From Candidatus Jorgensenbacteria bacterium (GTDB lineage: Bacteria; Patescibacteriota; Minisyncoccia; UBA6257; GWB1-50-10): 5,787 bases of DNA. Below the pieces are notes generated by a model. It did not search any database. It was not told where the DNA came from and saw only the letters and a program-made list of their open reading frames with translations. The stretch covers positions 1 to 5,787 of the forward strand of contig JACRFG010000047.1 of assembly GCA_016234345.1 (NCBI GenBank), read 5' to 3'. Of this stretch, positions 1 to 4,260 are shown one piece after another. Each line of letters starts with the position of its first letter. Position 1 is the first letter of the stretch. The translations under genes and the position numbers were made by a program.

Positions 1-200
1 AACCGTTTAGCCTCTTTACCAACGCTATTAAAAGCTTGTTCGCGTCTCGGATCATCTAAAGGGTATTTGATCCCCTGGATAAATCCTTCAACCGAAGCAA
101 ACCCTTCTCCTTCAAGTTCAAAGGGATCTGCGGCAAAATTACTCAAATATCTTGCTCGCCAGTCCGTAGATTTGCTCCAAACATTCAAAGTATAGCCCAC
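1..200 (-). CDS. NADAR/YbiA-like N-glycosidase family protein, C-terminus outside window
   Basis: The first 66 residues of a minus-strand gene are visible; the frame is open to position 1. I chose GTG at 200-198 because an exact AAGGAGG (213-207) lies 6 nt upstream. An ATG at 184-182 is in another frame and stops after 13 codons. The visible protein has LSNFAADPFELEG at about residues 19-31, SVEGFIQGIKYP at about 36-47 and GKEAKR at 61-66. This spacing matches the N-terminal half of NADAR proteins (E. coli YbiA: SNFA...P...G...S-E-x-x-F-Q-x-x-K), including the conserved Glu and the FxQxxK block. YbiA has His after the Glu; here it is Gly. Known NADAR enzymes hydrolyse N-glycosidic bonds in riboflavin-pathway intermediates or remove ADP-ribose from guanine. 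The substrate here is unknown. The gene overlaps its upstream neighbour by 16 nt, so it is the third gene of an operon and probably translationally coupled. Family assignment rests on motifs only. Confidence 0.72.
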   Translation of the reverse strand, partial: MGYTLNVWSKSTDWRARYLSNFAADPFELEGEGFASVEGFIQGIKYPLDDPRREQAFNSVGKEAKR

Positions 201-613
201 CCACTCCCTCCTTCCTCTTCGACTACGGCTTCAATGAGCAACTTCGCTTCAACCGGTTTCTTCAATATCTCGATGTAATGAATTAATGAGGTTGTAATCG
301 TTTGATTGGTCCCGAGTATTCTGAGCTCCAAGCACATATCTAAACCCAGCCAACCTGGTTTTATAGCCGATCCGCCCATCGTTGAACCATTCAAATGACA
401 AAGCGTCGTACGCCGCAGAAATTGCCCACTGCCCTGCACCGCTACTATGCCTTGGTTACGATTAACCATAGCAATAAGATAAACGCTGCCGTGACGCGTA
501 TGCACCACAATCAAATCTTCTTCCGGAATTTCTTGTAACATCACTCCGGGATGATTTTCCGAATGTTCGGCGAATTCATCCAAACCGAATCCGCTACAAT
601 CTTTTAATTCCAT
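185..613 (-). CDS. conserved-looking 142-residue protein of unknown function
   Basis: I cannot name a family for this protein. The start is ATG at 613-611, with AAAGGAG (627-621) seven bases upstream, and the stop is TGA. There is no signal peptide or membrane segment, so it is probably cytoplasmic. The N-terminus is acidic (about residues 1-35). A strand-rich centre (about 36-105) contains HTRHGSVYLIAMV, then an Asn/Gly-rich stretch with QGSGQFL, TLCHLNGSTMGG and GWLGLDMCLEL. The spaced Gly residues and single Cys residues suggest a compact beta fold. Residues 106-125 carry a TNQTITTSLIHYIEIL segment, and the tail is acidic and Gly-rich. It sits 30 nt behind the PQ-loop-like membrane gene and overlaps the NADAR-like gene by 16 nt, so all three are probably made together from the promoter near 1300. 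The coding call is firm because of the ribosome site and packed operon; the function is open. Confidence 0.85.
   Translation of the reverse strand: MELKDCSGFGLDEFAEHSENHPGVMLQEIPEEDLIVVHTRHGSVYLIAMVNRNQGIVAVQGSGQFLRRTTLCHLNGSTMGGSAIKPGWLGLDMCLELRILGTNQTITTSLIHYIEILKKPVEAKLLIEAVVEEEGGSGWAIL
207..213 (-). promoter_or_regulatory. Shine-Dalgarno of the NADAR-like gene
   Basis: The minus strand reads AAGGAGG, then six bases, then GTG (200-198). The site lies inside the last codons of the preceding 142-residue gene, so ribosomes ending that gene pass directly over it. It fixes the start of the downstream gene at a non-ATG codon. Confidence 0.75.
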
Positions 614-643
614 CTTTAATCTCCTTTCGTTTTTCTCGAAAAA

Positions 644-1237
644 TTATGAAGTACGGTTGATCATATCGTACATTCGCATAAGCGCTAAAAGCAACAAAAT
701 CATAACCGTACCGCGAATCGCGTATATCAAAGCCAAAACTCTACCGCCCTCGCTTGCTAAGTAAATAGCCACACTTGAAGCAGCGAGGAAAAATAGCCAC
801 GTCACATAGGACTCGGAATGTTTCTTTGAAGCCACAATATTATGGACAGTCGGCGCGTACCCCAACGCAATCAAGCCCTGAACCAATACATTGGTCATAA
901 ACGCATCGTGGGACAACCACCAAAATATTCCAATCCCCACCGCAACCATAAGATAATATCGTTCGAATGGTTTCAAAACAAAACCTTGGTACGACCAAAG
1001 AATAACCGCTCCGACAATCAAAACGCATCCTATGGCATCGACAATAAGGTAGGTTCCGCTCAATACGTCTTGATCGGACGCGACAAGATAACTCGAAACA
1101 TTCAAACCGGTCGCAAAAACCCACATCATCCACGATGAAAGAGTCGGTGCAACTTCGTGTCTCACTATTTGAATAATGTAACGGCTATAGGCGGTAAATA
1201 ACAATGCACACACCAAACCAGCTGCAATAAGTTTCAA
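644..1237 (-). CDS. seven-helix PQ-loop/SWEET-like membrane protein
   Basis: A 197-residue inner-membrane protein. Hydrophobic segments lie at about residues 4-24, 33-53, 61-83, 94-108, 112-128, 143-161 and 166-188, giving seven helices. Residues about 17-83 and 127-188 resemble each other: YxxxIxxIV, then SSWMMWVFATGLNVSSYLVA against SYVTWLFFLAASSVAIYLAS. This is a 3+1+3 arrangement as in PQ-loop, SWEET and PnuC-type proteins. The second repeat has YAPT where a PQ-loop would have P-Q, so transport is an inference and the substrate is unknown. The start is TTG: the frame is closed by TAA at 1252-1250, only ATA and TTG are available at the start of the frame, and the consensus promoter leaves a leader of about 33 nt. 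The ribosome site is weak (GAAAGA, about 5 nt upstream). It is the first gene of the left operon. The stop is TAA, 30 nt before the next ATG. Confidence 0.82.
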   Translation of the reverse strand: MKLIAAGLVCALLFTAYSRYIIQIVRHEVAPTLSSWMMWVFATGLNVSSYLVASDQDVLSGTYLIVDAIGCVLIVGAVILWSYQGFVLKPFERYYLMVAVGIGIFWWLSHDAFMTNVLVQGLIALGYAPTVHNIVASKKHSESYVTWLFFLAASSVAIYLASEGGRVLALIYAIRGTVMILLLLALMRMYDMINRTS

Positions 1238-1276
1238 TATTGTCTTTCGTTAAAAAGTTGTTTGATTACTAATATG

Positions 1277-1305
1277 ATTATATAATTAAAATAAGGTACT
1301 GTCAA
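1277..1305 (-). promoter_or_regulatory. perfect-consensus sigma70-type promoter for the left operon
   Basis: The minus strand shows TTGACA (1305-1300), a spacer of exactly 17 nt, and TATAAT (1282-1277). All twelve bases match the housekeeping consensus. Transcription would start near 1270, giving a leader of about 33 nt with no ATG before the TTG start at 1237. The flanks are AT-rich. No operator overlaps the hexamers; the nearest symmetrical site is the palindrome at 1349-1378, about 44 bp upstream of the -35 box. Confidence 0.85.
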
Positions 1306-1348
1306 TATATAACGCAAAACATAATAAATGATTGCGAAGGGGCGTGCC

Positions 1349-1378
1349 TCAAAAATCACGCATATGCGTGATTTTTGA
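1349..1378. repeat. 30-bp perfect palindrome (copy 1), CATATG centre
   Basis: The half-site TCAAAAATCACGCAT is followed immediately by its exact reverse complement. Homology with copy 2 extends left to TGCCTCAA at 1345-1352. It lies between divergent promoters, not after a gene, so a protein-binding site or an extruding/RNA hairpin element is more likely than a terminator, although the flanking A and T runs would also suit one. Confidence 0.9.
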
Positions 1379-1396
1379 AGACATATAATTACATAT

Positions 1397-1467
1397 TCAA
1401 TTTTCACACATACCTGCCCGACGGCAAAGCGGGCCTGCCTGCCGGCAGGCAGGTGCGTGAAAATTGA
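1397..1467. repeat. palindrome copy 2, split by a GC-rich insertion
   Basis: The left arm is TCAATTTTCACACATA (1397-1412) and the right arm TGCGTGAAAATTGA (1454-1467). Joined, they make a 30-bp palindrome with one mismatched pair and the same CATATG centre as copy 1. The two copies share the TCAA-www-TCAC core and differ mainly by AAA against TTT. The right flank GGCA makes TTGAGGCA (1464-1471), the exact reverse complement of TGCCTCAA at copy 1, so the copies are in opposite orientation. Bases 1413-1453 interrupt it one base past the centre. Confidence 0.82.
1413..1453. repeat. 41-bp GC-rich nested palindromic element (REP-like)
   Basis: The element begins CCTGCC and ends GGCAGG. Its right half (1434-1453) is a perfect 20-bp palindrome built from CCTGCCTGCC and its complement. 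Its left half (1416-1434) forms a short GCCCG/CGGGC hairpin. The base composition is far above the AT-rich surroundings. Translated, such elements give the spurious CRQAG and LPAGR strings that I recall from many CPR protein predictions; that memory is not a database result. Confidence 0.8.
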
Positions 1468-1485
1468 GGCAAATCTTTTTCTGTC

Positions 1486-1514
1486 TTGAAAGAGCTGTGT
1501 TTTTCTGGTATCTT
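1486..1514 (+). promoter_or_regulatory. promoter of the tRNA pair, extended -10
   Basis: TTGAAA (1486-1491), 17 nt, then TATCTT (1509-1514), preceded by TGG, which forms an extended -10 (TGn). Initiation about 7 nt downstream falls at 1519-1521, at or one to two bases before the first tRNA nucleotide. The hexamers match 5/6 and 4/6 of consensus. Confidence 0.65.
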
Positions 1515-1520
1515 TGGTGA

Positions 1521-1592
1521 CGCGGGGAGGCGCTCCGGTTGCGCGGGAGGCTCATAACCTTCTCGGAGCGGGTTCGATTCCCGCCCCCGCAA
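1521..1592 (+). tRNA. initiator-type tRNA-fMet (CAT), unusual core
   Basis: The cloverleaf folds as acceptor CGCGGGG/CCCCGCA, D-stem GCGC/GCGC, anticodon stem GGAGG/CCTTC (one G-T pair) with loop CTCATAA, and T-stem GCGGG/CCCGC with loop TTCGATT. The C1xA72 mismatch and A73 are hallmarks of bacterial initiators, and the acceptor equals that of E. coli tRNA-fMet. The anticodon is at 1553-1555. CCA is not encoded (CAA follows A73), so it would be added enzymatically. Oddities: position 8 is A instead of T, 14 is T instead of A, 21 is T, 48 is A, the 11-24 pair is C-G where initiators have purine-pyrimidine, and the third anticodon-stem pair is A-T where the classic run of three G-C pairs is expected. 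All four stems are intact, so it is not plainly decayed. It may be a functional divergent initiator or a tRNA-like RNA. Confidence 0.8.
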
Positions 1593-1667
1593 CAAACTAC
1601 TATATAAGCGCCACCGCAGATAAGTGACAAAACGACCGGTTCCACCTCATTACAAATCTAATAGTAT

Positions 1668-1742
1668 GGCTGGGTAGCTCAGTGGCAGAGCAGACGTTTC
1701 ATAAGCGTCAGGTCGTGGGTTCGAATCCCACCCCAGCCACCA
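1668..1742 (+). tRNA. tRNA with CAT anticodon, probably elongator Met
   Basis: Acceptor GGCTGGG/CCCAGCC is perfect. T8, the D-arm GCTC/GAGC with AGTGGCA loop, anticodon stem GACGT/GCGTC with a T31-G39 wobble, loop TTCATAA (anticodon 1700-1702), variable AGGTC, and T-arm GTGGG-TTCGAAT-CCCAC are all canonical. A73 and CCA (1740-1742) are encoded. CAT can also be tRNA-Ile2, whose C34 is modified to lysidine; sequence alone does not settle this, though elongator Met is favoured. It lies 75 nt behind the initiator-type gene with no convincing promoter of its own, so the two are probably co-transcribed. Confidence 0.93.
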
Positions 1743-1762
1743 AAATCAAAAAGTTTAATTAA

Positions 1763-1794
1763 TAAAAACTAGCGAAGTAGGTCGCCAGTTTTTA
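1763..1794. terminator. bidirectional intrinsic terminator
   Basis: The arms TAAAAACTAGCGA (1763-1775) and TCGCCAGTTTTTA (1782-1794) pair over 13 bp with one A/C mismatch and a 6-nt loop. Each strand ends in a run of five T after the stem. It stands between the plus-strand tRNAs (end 1742) and the minus-strand envelope cluster (stop at 1813) and can end both. Confidence 0.82.
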
Positions 1795-1812
1795 CAAACG
1801 TTAGCGGATAAC

Positions 1813-3012
1813 CTATCGTATTAATGATTGAAGTTGTGCTTGTAGCTGCTGAATTTGTTTCATAAGATCATTGATTTTATTCTGTAACTCTTGCTGATTT
1901 TGATTAACTGTCGATGTATTACTATTGCTCTGAGAATTGTCCGGTTTTGCTCCACCAAAAATCTCTTCCATTTTTAATCTTGTGTTCAAATCGACATTTC
2001 CATAACCCGAAGTTTCCGAAGTGCCGGAGCAAACAATTCCATACTTACACTGAAAGCGCTGCACTGCTTTTTGCGTCAATGAACCGAAATATCCAGTTAT
2101 AAAACCTTCCGGGTAAAGAGACGGATCTTTTGCTAAAAGACCTTGCAATTTAGTAACTTCTGGTCCTAAATCTCTCAATGCAAGGTTTTCATTAATAACA
2201 AAACTTGTAGCCGACGGAATAAAATCTGGTTTTTCTCCAACATTCGTAACTTTAAAATAACTCACCCCGCTTTTCCCATTAGCTGTTTGCACTATAACAT
2301 AATAAACCCCTGGCACTACTGATGGTTGAGTGGTTATTCCAATCTCGCCAGTTTGCGGCGCAAATTGTGCTGGGACAGTAAATGCCAAAACTTTCCCATT
2401 TGTAGAATTTACATTGGTAAAATGGATCTCGCCATTAACCGGAGAAACAGTGTTGGGATTTGAACCGGAAACAGGATTTGTAGAACCAACGAATGCAATA
2501 TCGTTACTGTTTGTGAACCCCGAACCGATAATCTGAACTTTTGTGCCCACTGGTCCGCTCGCAGGAGCGAGAGTTATGATAACAGGAACCGGACCCTTTG
2601 GTGTGGTTCCTACGCGCTTGTCTAAGAATAAAATTTCATCCATCGCGATATTCGAACCAAATTGAGCGTTTTGCGGCCAATCGCCCAGCCAACAATAGAC
2701 CGTAAAGCCCATCGCTGTAGAGCTCCAATTAACGACTGTGAGGTCGGCACTTCCTGATGTTGGCAAAGAAGAATTTACCCATTCTTGACCATTCATGGTA
2801 AGAATGCCATATGATCCGCTTCCTTTGCATCCTAATATCGGTTCGCTTCCCTCACTTGTCCAACTGACATGAACAATATCTCCTTGCTGAACCGCCACAG
2901 ATTCAGCTTGTCCATTTGCTGTGAAGCTGACTTTAATTGTCGAAGCAAACGATGAAGTAAAAATACCGAAAAACACAACTACAAAAATGGTGGAAAATAT
3001 AATTTTCTTCAT
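1813..3012 (-). CDS. secreted Ig-like/TIG/peptidoglycan-binding protein with coiled-coil tail
   Basis: A 399-residue exported protein. Residues 1-23 are a signal peptide (MKK, hydrophobic core, cleavage near SFA-ST). Residues about 25-133 form an Ig-like beta domain with C62 and C107 placed for a disulfide. Residues about 143-256 are an IPT/TIG domain (PVIITLAPASGPVGTKVQI, GSGF, FKVTNV end). Residues about 275-352 match a PG_binding_1 domain (LRDLGPEVTKLQGLL, GYFGSLTQKAVQRFQ); C322 and C328 could form a second disulfide. A Ser/Asn/Gln linker leads to a coiled coil at about 373-399 (LQNKINDLMKQIQQLQAQL). No transmembrane helix follows the signal peptide, so it is probably wall-attached or released. 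The start is ATG with no clear Shine-Dalgarno. A 52-nt AT-rich gap separates it from the TSP3 gene; no good promoter is visible there, so read-through is likely. The stop is TAG, just before the terminator. The domain layout is clear; the biological role (wall binding, adhesion) is inferred. Confidence 0.88.
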   Translation of the reverse strand: MKKIIFSTIFVVVFFGIFTSSFASTIKVSFTANGQAESVAVQQGDIVHVSWTSEGSEPILGCKGSGSYGILTMNGQEWVNSSLPTSGSADLTVVNWSSTAMGFTVYCWLGDWPQNAQFGSNIAMDEILFLDKRVGTTPKGPVPVIITLAPASGPVGTKVQIIGSGFTNSNDIAFVGSTNPVSGSNPNTVSPVNGEIHFTNVNSTNGKVLAFTVPAQFAPQTGEIGITTQPSVVPGVYYVIVQTANGKSGVSYFKVTNVGEKPDFIPSATSFVINENLALRDLGPEVTKLQGLLAKDPSLYPEGFITGYFGSLTQKAVQRFQCKYGIVCSGTSETSGYGNVDLNTRLKMEEIFGGAKPDNSQSNSNTSTVNQNQQELQNKINDLMKQIQQLQAQLQSLIR

Positions 3013-3064
3013 ATTTTTATGCTTGTTTTTGTTTTGTATATAAATACACTAAATTATTATCGGT

Positions 3065-4255
3065 CTATTCAGTAGAATTATCCGGTGGTTTACCGTCACT
3101 TTGTCCTTTGCCTATCAAAGATTTTGCTGTTCGCGCAAAAAGTATAACCAAAACCAGAACAGCAAAACCAATGCCCACCCACGGCAACCACGTATAACGC
3201 TCCGTGATTCGGCTTTCTTCCTTATCGCAAACATCTCCGATATGATCTCCATCAGTATCAAATTGGTTTATATTGGGGAGATCCGGACAATTATCTTTAC
3301 TGTTTATTAAACCGTCTCTGTCGAAATCGTCACACGCATCGCCCCTGCCGTTATGGTTAACGTCCGCTTGGTCCGTATTTGCTACAGAAACGCAATTATC
3401 GCGAATATCCGCTACGCCGTCTTTATCTATATCAGCAATAACATACGTCGGGTTGATCTCCGATAAAGACGGGGCAAGCGCGAGCACGTCTTTATCAATC
3501 GCCAAATTACCGGCTTCCCCTACCGGCGGAGTTACTTGTCTATCCGAATCAAAATAAATCCTATAGGCATGGGTCGGTTGAGCAAGAAAACGCAACGCGC
3601 GAGAATTGGTTTTAGCCGCATTCTCTTGAAGCAAACGAAACTCTGTAATCCGAAGCGGCTGACCATACGTAAGCGTAATAGCCCATCGACTCGATATTGT
3701 TTTAGGAAAATAAACGGTTGTCTGATCCATTCGCCGTTCTGCCACAACAATTCTGTCTATACCATCAATATTTGCGCGTATTTCAATTGAATTGGGTAGT
3801 GCCACATATTGATCCAACAAAACCGTGAGTGTTGAAGCGGTAATAGGACCAGAAGCCGCAAGGACGATTTGAACATTACCCTGCGTCCCTTCTGGCAAAG
3901 GGAAGTCTGTATAAGTTCTCACGTCACCATCGATTATGTTACGAGCGCTTTCCGAACTCACGCTGGTGTTTACCGTAACCGGAATCTGATTAACAAACGT
4001 TCCTTGCTTAAAAAAATATGGTTCAAAAGACTTGGTTGTTTTATCAAAAACCCCGAAATCATATCTCTCGATAAATTCGCTATCGAAAGACACTTCGACT
4101 GCAGTCGGTACCGCTATTTGAGGAATAATAACGTCTTTGTATTTACGATAAGCGATCGTAAAATCAATCACATCTTTTGATAACCCTTCGGCATTAACCG
4201 TTAAAATGACTGAACTAAAAGCAATACTCAATAAAAACAAAATTGCGCGTTTCAT
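3065..4255 (-). CDS. membrane-anchored F5/8C-like and thrombospondin type 3 repeat protein, DUF3999-like layout
   Basis: A 396-residue type I membrane protein. The signal peptide is residues 1-22 (VNA-EG). An N-terminal strand-rich region (about 28-85) contains DFTIAYRKYKDVIIP and RYDFGVFDKTTKSFEPYFF. Residues about 98-208 look like a galactose-binding/F5-8 type C fold (SARNIIDGDVRTYTDF start, RITEFRLLQ end). Residues 275-344 hold thrombospondin type 3 calcium-binding repeats (DIDKDGVADIRDNC, DVNHNGRGDACD, DFDRDGLINSKDNCP, DTDGDHIGDVCD) with four Cys. A single helix at about 355-375 is followed by a short charged cytoplasmic tail. Start ATG is only 5 nt behind the DUF2339 stop and has no Shine-Dalgarno, so coupling is likely. 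Overall form and position beside DUF2339 recall DUF3999 proteins of Proteobacteria, but those lack TSP3 repeats as far as I recall; that link is inference. Role: probably an extracytoplasmic partner of the DUF2339 protein. Confidence 0.87.
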   Translation of the reverse strand: MKRAILFLLSIAFSSVILTVNAEGLSKDVIDFTIAYRKYKDVIIPQIAVPTAVEVSFDSEFIERYDFGVFDKTTKSFEPYFFKQGTFVNQIPVTVNTSVSSESARNIIDGDVRTYTDFPLPEGTQGNVQIVLAASGPITASTLTVLLDQYVALPNSIEIRANIDGIDRIVVAERRMDQTTVYFPKTISSRWAITLTYGQPLRITEFRLLQENAAKTNSRALRFLAQPTHAYRIYFDSDRQVTPPVGEAGNLAIDKDVLALAPSLSEINPTYVIADIDKDGVADIRDNCVSVANTDQADVNHNGRGDACDDFDRDGLINSKDNCPDLPNINQFDTDGDHIGDVCDKEESRITERYTWLPWVGIGFAVLVLVILFARTAKSLIGKGQSDGKPPDNSTE

Positions 4256-4260
4256 AATAA

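Noticed and set aside
145..184. ATG at 184-182 directly after the TGA of the 142-residue gene as the next start
   Set aside because: That frame ends after 13 codons. The GTG at 200 has an exact Shine-Dalgarno and gives NADAR-like sequence.
185..187. TGA possibly read as glycine, as in some CPR lineages
   Set aside because: None of the long frames contains an in-frame TGA, and reading through here yields only 13 more codons before another TGA.
614..643. TTTTTCTCGAAAAA as a terminator between the first two operon genes
   Set aside because: The symmetry is weak, there is no GC stem, and the downstream gene has its ribosome site immediately after it.
840..1138. 97-98-codon frames on both strands inside the seven-helix gene
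   Set aside because: They are shadows of the membrane-protein frame, which has coherent helices, an internal repeat and a promoter.
1349..1378. Perfect palindrome as an ordinary terminator
   Set aside because: No gene ends there: both neighbours are transcribed away from it. A terminator role is possible only for spurious antisense transcription.
1238..1520. CRISPR array or integrase attachment site in the repeat-rich intergenic region
   Set aside because: The repeats are palindromic and inverted, not direct with regular spacers, and no repeat of the tRNA 3' end was seen nearby.
1397..1645. Minus-strand open frames (82 and 63 codons) across the GC-rich repeat and first tRNA
   Set aside because: They read through a tRNA gene and a palindromic element. 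The CRQAG and LPAGR strings are products of the repeat, and no ribosome site or domain is present.
3013..3064. Separate promoter for the peptidoglycan-binding gene
   Set aside because: AT-rich hexamers such as TATATA exist, but no -35 at suitable spacing was found.
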